Assembly (NCBI RefSeq): GCF_013249065.1
Contig: NZ_JABRWQ010000003.1
Location: 124,001-188,000, forward strand
Direction: 5' to 3'
Source: Winogradskyella litoriviva
GTDB lineage: Bacteria; Bacteroidota; Bacteroidia; Flavobacteriales; Flavobacteriaceae
Length of the DNA stretch: 64,000 nucleotides
The notes below the pieces were generated by a model. The model did no database searches and was not told the DNA's origin. It was given only the letters and a program-made list of their open reading frames with translations. Shown here piece after piece: positions 1-9,555 of this stretch. Positions within the stretch are counted from its first letter, which is position 1, and the number at the start of each line of letters is the position of its first letter. A program made the translations under genes and the position numbers.

Positions 1-1023
1 AATATTGGAATATGTTTCTCCAAGCCTTAAAGACGGATTGTATTTGTTTACAACCAGTAGTAATTTAGCTAAAATGGCTGTGGAATGATTTAAATACTGT
101 GAGGTCTCTGGCCATATATCACCTTTCTTTTTATACTTTTTATACATGACGTTAATTGCGTCTTGATTGTCTGTGTTTTCATTTAGGAAATAGGATAATA
201 ATGTTTCACGCTCTTTTTCGTCATCCATAGCCAAGGCGTTATATACTAAACTTGGTGACTCTAAAATTGAATGGTTAGAACCTGTATGACCGTAATTAAT
301 CGTAATATCTGCATAGGTTCTACAAACGTCTTGAAGCTCTTTTACTGGGAAATCTACTTTTCTATTTTTGATGATATCAAATGCTTGCCCTCCATTTTTA
401 AGATAAGAAGCTGTAAAATCGTAAATCAAAGGCACTTTATAACCTAAAACACGTACTTCTCTAAAACCATCATAAGGAAACAACCAACCTCCTCTTCCAT
501 GCCAATCTGAAAGCTTCGATTTTTGAACCGATTTTGTAAAAGAATATAATATACTACTTGCCACATAAGCGTAACTTTCTTCTTGGGTTAAATAATACAT
601 CATGCCACAATCCATAGCGATTTGAAGATATTTGTCCAATAATTCCATATGTTTCTTCTCTGCATCTGTGGCATTATCAAGATTTTTTTGAATACCATTT
701 TCTACATGGTAGGTTTTATAAAATGGTGGAAAGCTGTTTTTTTTACCTTCGGTCCAATTGAATGGTAACTTTTCTAAATAGGTTTTCGGATTCTTATTAA
801 AGGATTTAACTTGAAAATCTGCTTTTCCTTTTAATTTATTAAAGATGTCTTTTGCCCAATCTTGAGTCTCTATTTTTTCAAGAATTTGACTTCGTTCTTC
901 CATAGTCACTAAAATAAAAGGACGCTCTTTTGATTGTGAAAAAAGTATAGTTTGAAACAACAATACAAAAATTAAAAGAATACTTCTTAAAATATAAGAC
1001 ATGCTAATTTTTGTTTTTTTCAT
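1..1023 (-). CDS. Heparinase-like / alginate-lyase-like polysaccharide lyase, N-terminal part (cut by window edge)
   Basis: An open frame runs from an ATG at 1021-1023 off the left edge without a stop; about 341 residues are visible. It starts with a hydrophobic export signal (SYILRSILLIFVLLF) ending near FSQSKERP. The following region, with EERSQILEKIETQDWAK and a helix-rich stretch around MDCGMMYYL, resembles the N-terminal alpha/alpha-toroid of heparinase II/III and alginate-lyase-fold lyases such as PL12, PL37 or PL40. PL37 and PL40 include ulvan lyases, which fits the locus, but the catalytic part is outside the window and the family is not settled. It lies 20 bp after the upstream sulfatase and is probably the last visible gene of the unit starting at 6516. 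Periplasmic or outer-membrane location is inferred. Confidence 0.75.
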   Translation of the reverse strand, partial: MKKTKISMSYILRSILLIFVLLFQTILFSQSKERPFILVTMEERSQILEKIETQDWAKDIFNKLKGKADFQVKSFNKNPKTYLEKLPFNWTEGKKNSFPPFYKTYHVENGIQKNLDNATDAEKKHMELLDKYLQIAMDCGMMYYLTQEESYAYVASSILYSFTKSVQKSKLSDWHGRGGWLFPYDGFREVRVLGYKVPLIYDFTASYLKNGGQAFDIIKNRKVDFPVKELQDVCRTYADITINYGHTGSNHSILESPSLVYNALAMDDEKERETLLSYFLNENTDNQDAINVMYKKYKKKGDIWPETSQYLNHSTAILAKLLLVVNKYNPSLRLGETYSNI

Positions 1024-1043
1024 ACCAGTTTAAAAAGCTCTTT

Positions 1044-2450
1044 TTATTTATAACTATTTGCTTTTTCTTGCTTAATTTTCAGCGTATTTCGCATGTCTTC
1101 GAGCACCTTCTTGTATTTAACATCAGTTACTACATTTTTGTTCTCATCTGGGTCTAGTTTACGATTGTATAACATCTCCTCACCATTTTCATATAAGGAA
1201 TAATTAAAATCTTCTGTTACAATAGCATCAGCCTTTTTAAAACGTGCATAAGCGTTTTCTCTAAACGACTGCTCTGGATTATCAAGTACGGATTTAAAAC
1301 TCTCTCCCATGATGTAATCAGGTGCAGGTATATTGGCTAAATCACAAAGCGTTGGATAAATATCAACACTCTCAACCAAAGCTTCAGTATGTTGTCCTTT
1401 GGCCTTTCCTGGCACTTTTACAATCAGAGGAACCTGCAAAGCATTATGCAACGTATTATGCTTTCCCCAAAACTCATGCTCTCCTAAATGCCAACCATGA
1501 TCACCCCAAATCACAACGATTGTATTCTCTGCCAAACCAAGGTTCTCAAGTTCACCAAGCACTTCTCCAACCAACTGATCCACATAGCTAACACAAGCAT
1601 AATACCCATGACGCATCATTTTATGAAACTCGTCAGTATTAGGTGTATATTCTCCAAAACTATAGCTTTTAAACTCGCCACTGCCACGTAATAAAGTTGG
1701 AGCATTTTCAGGAACATAACGGTTATTGGCTATCTCAATAGCATCTCTATCATATAAATCCCAATATTTCTTAGGCGCATAAAACGGCATGTGTGGCCTG
1801 AAAAATCCACAAGCCATAAAGAAAGATTCTCCTGTTTCTTTGAAACGACGTAAATCACTAATAGTTTTTTGAGCAATTTTATAATCAGGATACGCACTCT
1901 CATCTACTTCTGGTGCTTCGTATACTCGACCATTCCCTGATTTCATAATCACTTTTGTAGTCCCAGGGTCGTAACTAACTCTGTGTCCTCCTTCTGGCAT
2001 CCATGGGTTTTGACTCCAACTAGCCTCTTGAACATCTTTATTGTAATGAAAGATCTTTCCGTTAGAAATACTGGTATAGCCAGCATCTCTAAAGAGGCCT
2101 GGTAATGTTTTAGCATTTGGAACCTCTTCTTCTGCCTTTGCTCTGTAATCTATAAAACGTGTTTTTGTAGGTAGAATACTTGTGAGTAAACTAGCTCTTG
2201 AAGCTCCACAAACAGGGACATTACAATAGGCACGGTTAAAAACAAGAGCTTCTTGTGCCAATTGATCTATGTTGGGTGACTTTACTTGTGGTGCATCATA
2301 ACAACCTAATTCGGTTCTTAAATCGTCAATAGCAATAAACAAAACGTTCATTGGTTTTTGCTCTTGTGTGCCTGCGGTTTTATCTTTTTCATTTTTACAT
2401 GACATAAAAAGTAATGCTAAACCAAATGCATATGTGAAGAATTTATTCAT
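1044..2450 (-). CDS. S1 family sulfatase (iduronate-2-sulfatase-like), lipoprotein
   Basis: A 468-residue formylglycine-dependent sulfatase, expected to remove sulfate esters from ulvan oligosaccharides. The lipoprotein signal ends in LLFMSC. The metal-binding IDDLR sits at about residue 41 and the maturation motif CGASR at Cys81; Ala replaces the usual Pro, an allowed variant of C-x-P/A-S-R. A second metal/substrate segment is WGDHGWHLGEHEFWGKH, typical of iduronate-2-sulfatase-like enzymes (probably subfamily S1_7). It is third in the unit begun by the GH39-like gene, with 15 bp to the preceding sulfatase. Formylglycine formation needs a maturase encoded elsewhere. Exact sulfate position is unknown. 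Confidence 0.93.
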   Translation of the reverse strand: MNKFFTYAFGLALLFMSCKNEKDKTAGTQEQKPMNVLFIAIDDLRTELGCYDAPQVKSPNIDQLAQEALVFNRAYCNVPVCGASRASLLTSILPTKTRFIDYRAKAEEEVPNAKTLPGLFRDAGYTSISNGKIFHYNKDVQEASWSQNPWMPEGGHRVSYDPGTTKVIMKSGNGRVYEAPEVDESAYPDYKIAQKTISDLRRFKETGESFFMACGFFRPHMPFYAPKKYWDLYDRDAIEIANNRYVPENAPTLLRGSGEFKSYSFGEYTPNTDEFHKMMRHGYYACVSYVDQLVGEVLGELENLGLAENTIVVIWGDHGWHLGEHEFWGKHNTLHNALQVPLIVKVPGKAKGQHTEALVESVDIYPTLCDLANIPAPDYIMGESFKSVLDNPEQSFRENAYARFKKADAIVTEDFNYSLYENGEEMLYNRKLDPDENKNVVTDVKYKKVLEDMRNTLKIKQEKANSYK

Positions 2451-2465
2451 TTTAATAAGTTTTTT

Positions 2466-3926
2466 TTACCAATGTTCAATTACAATATAGTCGTCTTTAG
2501 CAAGGGTGTTTTTTATGGAATCTGGGATTTTTCTTCTTGGCGTATCTTGGTCTAGCTTAAATCCTTTTTTTCCTTTTGGTGTGATAATTGGCATATTACC
2601 AAATTCTTCATTTAAAATATCTCCTTGAGACTGCATCCAACTGAATAAATCTTGTTTCAATTTTTCTTTCAAAGATTGTAATTCTGAATTTTGAGCTAAA
2701 TTGTTTTGCTCAAATGGATCATTTTGTAAATCGTATAATTCCTCAAAAGGCTCATTTTTATGTGCATTTGCACCTCTTTTAATAAAGTAATCTACATTTG
2801 ATTTTCCTGTTAAATTTTGTTCAACAACTTCTATTGAATTAAAATTTCGAATGTATTTGTAACGCTTATCACGAATCATTCTTGATGGAAAAACTTCTGA
2901 GTTTAAAATGTTTTGATTGGTTCTTACACCAAAAACGTACTTGTTTACTTGAATATCATCGCCTTGTAATAACGATAAAAAACTATTCCCATCCATATCC
3001 TTACGTTCCTTACTTCCTGCAACTTCCATAAAAGTTGGCAACACATCTGTGTAATGAATTAACTGATCTGATGTTGTACCTGCCTTAATTACCTTTGGCC
3101 AACGTGCTACAAATGGTACCTTTAAACCAATATCTTTCACTGTAAATTTTCCTGAAACACCATGATCGGCACTGTATATAAATAAGGTATTGTCACCTAA
3201 ATAAGTATCAACCAATTCCAATACCTTTTCAATTTGTGTATTGTCTTCTTCAATACTTCGGTAATAGCCTGCTCTGCTTTTAACGTATGCTTTATCGCTT
3301 TTTTTATGCGCATTAAATGGATAAAACTTAAGGTCTTCTGCATTTGGGTTTTCTACATCAAAATATTTTCCATGTGGATATTTTGATGTTATAAACATGC
3401 AAAAAGGCTTTTTAGAAGTTTTAAAATAATTTTCAATACTATCTAAAGGAATGTAATCTCTTGGCACATCCTTTTTGGGTACTGGTTCCCATTCTTTATC
3501 CCAATTATAGACATTGTATGGTTTTACATGACTTTTTCCTGCTAAAACAACTTCATACCCTAAGCTTTTCATTTGTGATGTTACACTCTTTATCTTAGGT
3601 TTAGTTGCTGTATGATTTGCAAAACATCCGTTTTTAAGAGGGTAGTTTCCTGTAAACAATTGTGATCTACTTGGTGCACAAATAGCTTGCGCTGTAAAGG
3701 CATTTTTAAATAGCATACCTTCTTTAGCTAGTCGGTCTACTCCTGTGGTAATCACCTTTTCATTGCCATAACATCCATAATCATAGACATCTTGATCATC
3801 TGCCAAATAAAATATGATATTTGGTCTTTTTTCGGAATTCTGAGTATTATCTGAAGATGGTGTTTTACAACCAAATGAAAGAGTTACAAAAAAAACGAAT
3901 ATTGAAATCTTTGAAAATATCTTCAT
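2466..3926 (-). CDS. S1 family sulfatase (heparan N-sulfatase-like), lipoprotein
   Basis: A 486-residue sulfatase with a lipobox ending FVTLSFGC. The N-terminal metal site reads LADDQD and the formylglycine motif is CAPSR at Cys83, followed by LFTGNYP. The second metal site is YSADHGV and the C-terminal LYDLQNDPFEQNN is the usual sulfatase tail. Layout and sequence around PNIIFYLADDQD resemble sulfamidase-like sulfatases (subfamily S1_8 is plausible), some of which act on algal polysaccharides. It is second in its unit, between the GH39-like glycosidase and another sulfatase, suggesting both desulfate the product that the glycosidase attacks. Substrate position is inferred only. Confidence 0.92.
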   Translation of the reverse strand: MKIFSKISIFVFFVTLSFGCKTPSSDNTQNSEKRPNIIFYLADDQDVYDYGCYGNEKVITTGVDRLAKEGMLFKNAFTAQAICAPSRSQLFTGNYPLKNGCFANHTATKPKIKSVTSQMKSLGYEVVLAGKSHVKPYNVYNWDKEWEPVPKKDVPRDYIPLDSIENYFKTSKKPFCMFITSKYPHGKYFDVENPNAEDLKFYPFNAHKKSDKAYVKSRAGYYRSIEEDNTQIEKVLELVDTYLGDNTLFIYSADHGVSGKFTVKDIGLKVPFVARWPKVIKAGTTSDQLIHYTDVLPTFMEVAGSKERKDMDGNSFLSLLQGDDIQVNKYVFGVRTNQNILNSEVFPSRMIRDKRYKYIRNFNSIEVVEQNLTGKSNVDYFIKRGANAHKNEPFEELYDLQNDPFEQNNLAQNSELQSLKEKLKQDLFSWMQSQGDILNEEFGNMPIITPKGKKGFKLDQDTPRRKIPDSIKNTLAKDDYIVIEHW

Positions 3927-3957
3927 ATTAACGAATCTTTATAATTGCCAAAAGCTC

Positions 3958-6516
3958 TTAGTTAAACAATAGTTTTTTGTAAGCTTTATTGATTTTTATA
4001 ATATAAATTCCATTTGAAAATTTAGAGATATCTATTGTCTTTCCTTTTCCAGAAAGCACCTTAACTCCTGTTAGGCTGTACACTTCCCAAAGCTCTGTTG
4101 TATTACTTTTTAATGTAAATACACCATTAGAACTTGGATTTGGAAAAACAGTAAAAGCATTGTCTAAATTATTTTCATCTACAGACAATCCGTCTTGAGT
4201 GAATGTTGCTGTTATATTTAAGTCAGAATTTACGGTTATTGTTAACGGGTTTTCTGTGCTTACTATATCACCAGACCAACCTTGAAATACCCAACCTTGA
4301 TCTGCAATTGCGTTTAAATCAAATTGCTGCCCTCCAAAAGAAGTTCCGCTTTCATAATTTAATATGCCATTACCTAATTTATTTATTGTTACATCAAAAA
4401 TCTCATTATCTGCAATAGGTATAAACTCTATTCTATCAAAAACAATACTACCTGTATTTACACTTTCATATACCTTAAATTCGTTAATAATACCTTCCCA
4501 ATGCGACCAGTCTGTTAAATCGACATCTATCGTATGCCACTCATTATCATTAGGGATGGTAATTTTTTTTCTTCCTGAAGCAAATTCTGTACCTGGAATA
4601 TTTGCCGCCATTTGAAGAAACGTATCTTCTGTACTATTTTTAACAACCAATTGTAAGGTGTCATACAAATCAGAATTAATATTTAACCCTGTAATTGCTG
4701 CCATTGGGAATGCAAATCCGCTTGAATAATTCAAGGTTAATAAATCATTATCTGTGTTTACATTCATTCCGGCACTCACTGCTGTCCAAGGCGCAAAATC
4801 TTCTGAAGTTGTCCAAACAACAGTTGCAGGTGTAATAGGTGTTGTAAAATATTCTTCGGTTCTAAATTCAAACTTTTCGAACGCAAATGAAGGAACCTCT
4901 GTTTGTACACTTATTACAGAACCAGATTCACCATCATCTCGTACAGTAGTTACTATACTTTCCCAATTACTGTATTGATGTGGGTTTGGATTTTCATAAG
5001 CTTCATATGCAGCTAAACCAGCTTCAGTTAAAATTCTTTCTGGATCTCCTTTATCATCAAATCCACTCATTACATAAGCTTGTCCCGAATTTTCTTCTAA
5101 GAAATTCTGTAGTTTATTATTGGTTTTGTCATACGAAATACTTCTATAATATAAGGTTGTACCTACTGGTAATTCCGATGTTATAGACACATTTACCTCT
5201 TCATTATATATATAGTTTAAAGAATTGTTATTATAATTATATACTAAAACATCATATTCTGTAGCGCCATCCTTTTTTGCGAAAATAGCGTCAACATCAT
5301 TTGTTGAAGTTTCTGGTGTACCAGAAATATCTGTTGTATAATGCACTTTACCATTCATAGAATTTAAAATACTAATTCCTGGAGGATCTTGTGAACCAGT
5401 TCTATTACCCCATCTATAAATTAAATCTAAACCCTCCTCTTTATTTTTATAAAAAATATTAGAAAAATATAATTCTACAATTTCTGCATGAGATGTTTCT
5501 GCATTAATAAACCCATTGCCATCAGCACCATTCATTGTGGTTACTGTTGCATACTCCATTAAATCAATAGTTGCACTAGCGTCCCATTCTGGATGATTTA
5601 CCAAATCAGCGAATAAATGATTATACTTAATGCTCATATTACGTAAATTGCCATTACCTAAAACTACGTAATCTGATATTCCCCAAAAATCATATTGTAC
5701 ATTATTATCAAAACAATATTCTATTAAACCCTCAGCAAAAGAAGCAAAAGGCTCACCTTTGTAATTTAACACTGAGCCATTTTGATAGAGAAAATCTGGA
5801 GCCCTTGTATGTAAACCAATAGTTGCATTCGGCAAAACTGCTCTTATTGCGCTTTCTGTATTTTCGAAATGTTCTATAAAATCTTGTTTGGTACCATACC
5901 AATGGTCTGGTGTTTCAATTTCAGAACCGACTCTAAAACGCCAAGATAAAACCAAATCTTCTCCATAATTATCAACTAACTCGGTCATTAAAGCTACTAT
6001 ATAATCATGGTATGCAACTTGGTCTGCAGGAGGCAAAGAATTACCATAAATAGATATTTGTTCGTTCTCTCTGAAATTAACATAATCTATAGTCCCTTCT
6101 GGAATAAACGTATAGCCATGTTGAAAAGCCCAAGGCGGTTGATCTAATACAATTTGATGGATTTCTGTTTGAGAATTAATAATATTATCTAACCTTTCTA
6201 TTAGTCGCTCAAATTTATATACATATTGATTATTAATAGAATCATACAAACAGGTATCAAAATCTAAATCTTTTACATTTTCACCATTTACAGTTTTTTT
6301 GATTCCACCAATCATTCTAACAGTATTCATTTTAAGTCCTGGACGTACATTTGAACCAGATTGAGGACTAATTCTATTGGCTATAGACCAAATATTATGT
6401 AAAGCTGTACTCTCATTATCTTCATCTGTAAAATCTGATGATAAAGTTACTTGTGCATTTAAGTGGAAAAAACTAAAAATGCTTAATACTAAAACAAGTT
6501 TATTTTTAGAAAACAT
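3958..6516 (-). CDS. Secreted GH39-like glycosidase with CBM-like, InlB-type repeat and T9SS sorting domains
   Basis: An 852-residue multidomain protein. An export signal ends at HLNAQ. Residues of roughly 25-500 form a probable (beta/alpha)8 glycosidase related to GH39/clan A; RVGSEIETPDHWYG, near residue 195, carries a candidate acid/base Glu, and LMEYATV may supply the nucleophile. Residues of about 560-700 look like a jelly-roll carbohydrate-binding domain (DNEWHTIDVDLTDW). Residues of about 705-775 are a divergent InlB B-type repeat (FQGWSGD). The last 70 or so residues, with VFPNPSSNGVF and ISKFSNGIYIIKI, are a T9SS type A sorting domain, so the enzyme is secreted or surface-bound. It heads its unit, directly behind a locus-wide operator and -7 box. 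A beta-xylosidase or uronidase role is a guess from family and context. Confidence 0.75.
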   Translation of the reverse strand: MFSKNKLVLVLSIFSFFHLNAQVTLSSDFTDEDNESTALHNIWSIANRISPQSGSNVRPGLKMNTVRMIGGIKKTVNGENVKDLDFDTCLYDSINNQYVYKFERLIERLDNIINSQTEIHQIVLDQPPWAFQHGYTFIPEGTIDYVNFRENEQISIYGNSLPPADQVAYHDYIVALMTELVDNYGEDLVLSWRFRVGSEIETPDHWYGTKQDFIEHFENTESAIRAVLPNATIGLHTRAPDFLYQNGSVLNYKGEPFASFAEGLIEYCFDNNVQYDFWGISDYVVLGNGNLRNMSIKYNHLFADLVNHPEWDASATIDLMEYATVTTMNGADGNGFINAETSHAEIVELYFSNIFYKNKEEGLDLIYRWGNRTGSQDPPGISILNSMNGKVHYTTDISGTPETSTNDVDAIFAKKDGATEYDVLVYNYNNNSLNYIYNEEVNVSITSELPVGTTLYYRSISYDKTNNKLQNFLEENSGQAYVMSGFDDKGDPERILTEAGLAAYEAYENPNPHQYSNWESIVTTVRDDGESGSVISVQTEVPSFAFEKFEFRTEEYFTTPITPATVVWTTSEDFAPWTAVSAGMNVNTDNDLLTLNYSSGFAFPMAAITGLNINSDLYDTLQLVVKNSTEDTFLQMAANIPGTEFASGRKKITIPNDNEWHTIDVDLTDWSHWEGIINEFKVYESVNTGSIVFDRIEFIPIADNEIFDVTINKLGNGILNYESGTSFGGQQFDLNAIADQGWVFQGWSGDIVSTENPLTITVNSDLNITATFTQDGLSVDENNLDNAFTVFPNPSSNGVFTLKSNTTELWEVYSLTGVKVLSGKGKTIDISKFSNGIYIIKINKAYKKLLFN

Positions 6517-6557
6517 CGATTACATTATATATTAAAAAAATTACTAAAAAATCTAAC

Positions 6558-6602
6558 GAAAGATAAATATATTAATAACGCTAACTATCCTGCTCTGTCT
6601 TG
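6558..6602 (-). promoter_or_regulatory. Locus operator O1 with -7 box, upstream of the GH39-like gene
   Basis: On the coding strand, CAAGACA-GAG-CAGGATA occupies 6602-6586. Exactly 20 nt follow and then TATCTTTC (6565-6558), close to the Bacteroidota -7 element TAnnTTTG. The ATG is about 40 nt further on. No -33 TTTG is seen where expected; the repeat covers that position, as for an activator-dependent promoter. One of nine matching sites in this window. Confidence 0.75.
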
Positions 6603-6640
6603 AAAAACGATTCATTATCATTTTTGAAGATATATAGGAG

Positions 6641-8170
6641 TTACCTATCAGCTCCAATGACATCCACGGGTTTATTTTCTTTTCCATTTACACGCATCTT
6701 TTGCTCCACAAAATAAGGTTGAAAGGTATAATTAGATTCCGAATCCCATTTTGAATTCACATTTGGCAACAGCGCTTTTAACGCTTCTATCTCACTCTTG
6801 TATTTAGGATTATTAGCTTCATTATACCACTCATTGGAGTCTAAGCTATGATTATAAAACTCTTCAGTTCCGTCTTCATATTGAATATAACGATAACCAT
6901 TTGTCTTAATAGCATGATTATTCATACCATAAGTTGTGATAGCTCTTGCTTCATTTAGTCCTTCATTATTTTCCATCATGGCCACTAAGCTATTCCCTTC
7001 ATTTCTTTTGTAAGCTGGCAAGCCACTCAATTCTAACAAAGTTGGATAAATAGACAACATCTCTACAGGTGCCGTGATTTTCTTTCCTTTAGGCAAATTT
7101 GGAGCAGCAAATAGCAATGGCGCTTTTGTTGCAGTTTCCCAAAGTGCGTGTTTTGCAAATGTTCCTTTTTCCCCTAAACGATATCCATGATCCGACCACA
7201 AAACAATAATGGTATTATCAGCATACTTACTGCTTTCTAAAGCATCCAAAACACGACCTAATTCATAATCTACATAACTCATACAAGCTAAATAGGCTTG
7301 CACTATCTTTTTCCATTCGCCACTGTCCTTTGCCCATTCTGTAGATGGCATCATTGGTAAATCATTTATTTGCATACCTACAGGAGGAATATCATTTAAA
7401 TCATCTGACTTGTAAGGTGGAGTTTGAATATCTTCCAACGGATACAAATCGAACCATTTTTGAGGAACATAAAGTGGTACATGAACTCTTAAAAACCCAA
7501 GTCCCATAAAAAATGGCTCATCATAATTTCTTTGCAGTCTTTCAGCAACCCAATTTACAGACTGATGGTCTGGCATTAAAGAATCTTGTTCAGGGAAAGC
7601 TCCCCAATCTGTACTTGTTCTTCCATACTTTTCTTTTTTAGATTTTGATGTTCCAAAACCATCCCAAACAAATCGTTTTTTAGGATAAGGACCAAAACCT
7701 TTTACACGTCCACCAGATTCATTAAATACACTATCTGGCGCATGGATATGAAATAGTTTTCCAATGCCCATTGTGTAGTAGCCATTGTCCTCAAAGTATT
7801 CTGGTAAAAACCTGATGTCTTTTGTAGCAGGATTCCCTTCTCTCCGAATTTTATTATCAGGTGTCATTCCGTAAATTCCGGTTGTAGAAGGACGTAAACC
7901 TGTCATTATAGAAGCTCTTGAAGGCCCACATAAAGGCGCCTGAACGTGAGCGTTTGTAAATGTAACTCCCATTTTTGAGAGTCTATCAAAATTTGGTGTC
8001 TTTACGTTTGAAAAATTTTGAATTGGACTAATCCAATTGTTTAAATCATCAACAGCAATAAACAAGACGTTTGGTTTTGTTGTGATGTCTTTTACCACTT
8101 GCTGTTCTTGATTCTTACATGAAAGAATAAACAGTAATGGCACTAAAAGTATTAAGAGCGTTATTCTCAT
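6641..8170 (-). CDS. S1 family sulfatase (iduronate-2-sulfatase-like), lipoprotein
   Basis: A 509-residue sulfatase with the lipoprotein signal LLVPLLFILSC. The metal site is AVDDLNNW and the maturation motif is CGPSR at Cys81 (then ASIMTGLRPST). The second metal site WSDHGYRLGEKGTFAKH is the form seen in iduronate-2-sulfatase-like enzymes, probably S1_7. The C-terminal extension FVEQKMRVNGKENKP is somewhat longer than in its neighbours. It is the last gene of the long unit that begins at 23378 and sits 9 bp after another sulfatase. The next promoter (O1) follows within 60 bp, and no clear terminator hairpin is visible between them. Desulfation of uronate or rhamnose residues is inferred. Confidence 0.93.
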   Translation of the reverse strand: MRITLLILLVPLLFILSCKNQEQQVVKDITTKPNVLFIAVDDLNNWISPIQNFSNVKTPNFDRLSKMGVTFTNAHVQAPLCGPSRASIMTGLRPSTTGIYGMTPDNKIRREGNPATKDIRFLPEYFEDNGYYTMGIGKLFHIHAPDSVFNESGGRVKGFGPYPKKRFVWDGFGTSKSKKEKYGRTSTDWGAFPEQDSLMPDHQSVNWVAERLQRNYDEPFFMGLGFLRVHVPLYVPQKWFDLYPLEDIQTPPYKSDDLNDIPPVGMQINDLPMMPSTEWAKDSGEWKKIVQAYLACMSYVDYELGRVLDALESSKYADNTIIVLWSDHGYRLGEKGTFAKHALWETATKAPLLFAAPNLPKGKKITAPVEMLSIYPTLLELSGLPAYKRNEGNSLVAMMENNEGLNEARAITTYGMNNHAIKTNGYRYIQYEDGTEEFYNHSLDSNEWYNEANNPKYKSEIEALKALLPNVNSKWDSESNYTFQPYFVEQKMRVNGKENKPVDVIGADR

Positions 8171-8179
8171 AATGATTTA

Positions 8180-9523
8180 TTATTCTGACCTAAAATTTTT
8201 AATTTTCTTTATTAATTCTTCAACAACTTCTGGATGATTCTCAGCAATATTATGTTTCTCAAAAGGATCTTCATCAATATTAAATAGCTGCACAACTTCG
8301 CCTTTTTTTCTTACAGGGTCTGGAACAATAATTTTATAAGGAGGAAAAATAGCCATATTATAAAACATACTATTTTCTATCGTATCAAAATCATGCGAAT
8401 AAACTTCTCCAAAAAACCCTTTACGTTCGTTTAAAGATTTTGCATCTAAAACACTAATTCCAGGAAGATTATCTGGTTTTTCAATATCTAAAATATCTAA
8501 TACTGTAGGCACCATATCTATACTGCTTGTAATAGTTTTACTATCCATTTTAGGTGTAATTTTACCTGCCCATTTATACATAATTGGTGTACGAATTCCC
8601 ATATCGTAAGGAGCACGTTTAGAATCTACCATATATCCACTTTTTTCTGGGTCTTGTTTCCATCCATTGTCACACACATATACAAATAATGTGTTTTCCG
8701 TTAAACCTTTTTCTTCTATTATATCGAATAATTCGCCACAGGTTTCATCAAACCATTCACACATAGCCCAATATTTAGCAAGATGTTCAGAGTCGGTTTT
8801 CTTTAAATATTTATCTAATAAACGCTGTGGTGGATTATGTGGTCTGTGAGGCATAAATGGTGCATACCATAAAAAGAAAGGTTTCTTTTCTTTAATCGCT
8901 AAATCAACATAACTTGTTAAGGTATCCATCCCTTTTCGTCCAATTTCTAAACCATAATCACCATGTCTTCCTCCTCTTTTAGGATTGCCATGGGTCATTC
9001 CATAATCAAATCCTCCTATTTTATAATTACCATGCCACCATTTTCCTGTTTGAAAGGATAGATAGCCTTTTTCTTTCAGCATGTCTGGCAATGTGGTTTG
9101 CTTTTCAAAAGATGTAATTATTGGTTTATAGGCTTCATTTCTGTTTGTTCTACTTTCTTTATTGTCGCCTTTTACACGTTCATATACATAATCATTTCCC
9201 AAAATACCATGGTTTTTTGGATACAAACCAGTTATAATGGTTGCTAATGATGGTGAACACAAAGGTGTAGGCACATAACCTCTAGTAAAAGTGAGACTTT
9301 CGGAAGCAAACTTATCTAACCTTGGTGTTTCTATGTTCTCATCACCCATAAAACCATAATCGGTCCAAGATTGGTCGTCTGATAAGATGAACACAATATT
9401 TGGTTCTTGTTCTACGGCCTTATCATCTTCTATTTTAGACTCGGTCGTTTTTGATTTATTACCACAAGAAAAACAAATGCTCACAAGCAATATTAAATAA
9501 CTTATTTTGTTTAATTTTTTCAT
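8180..9523 (-). CDS. S1 family sulfatase with non-canonical CSPSL maturation motif, lipoprotein
   Basis: A 447-residue sulfatase-fold protein with lipobox VSICFSC. The fold signature is intact: LSDDQSW at about residue 47, VCDNGW for the second metal site, and MPHRPHNPP for substrate and metal binding. The formylglycine segment reads CSPSLATIITG with Cys89; the Arg that normally follows (C-x-P-S-R) is Leu93, encoded by TTA at 9245-9247. That Arg is part of the recognition core for the formylglycine-generating enzyme and contacts the active site. The protein may belong to a subfamily tolerating this change, or have lost or altered activity. The frame is otherwise unbroken and packed between PL25-like and sulfatase genes, so it is not an obvious pseudogene. 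Confidence 0.88.
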   Translation of the reverse strand: MKKLNKISYLILLVSICFSCGNKSKTTESKIEDDKAVEQEPNIVFILSDDQSWTDYGFMGDENIETPRLDKFASESLTFTRGYVPTPLCSPSLATIITGLYPKNHGILGNDYVYERVKGDNKESRTNRNEAYKPIITSFEKQTTLPDMLKEKGYLSFQTGKWWHGNYKIGGFDYGMTHGNPKRGGRHGDYGLEIGRKGMDTLTSYVDLAIKEKKPFFLWYAPFMPHRPHNPPQRLLDKYLKKTDSEHLAKYWAMCEWFDETCGELFDIIEEKGLTENTLFVYVCDNGWKQDPEKSGYMVDSKRAPYDMGIRTPIMYKWAGKITPKMDSKTITSSIDMVPTVLDILDIEKPDNLPGISVLDAKSLNERKGFFGEVYSHDFDTIENSMFYNMAIFPPYKIIVPDPVRKKGEVVQLFNIDEDPFEKHNIAENHPEVVEELIKKIKNFRSE

Positions 9524-9555
9524 TGTACTTGATTTAATTAATTTATAGTATATTA

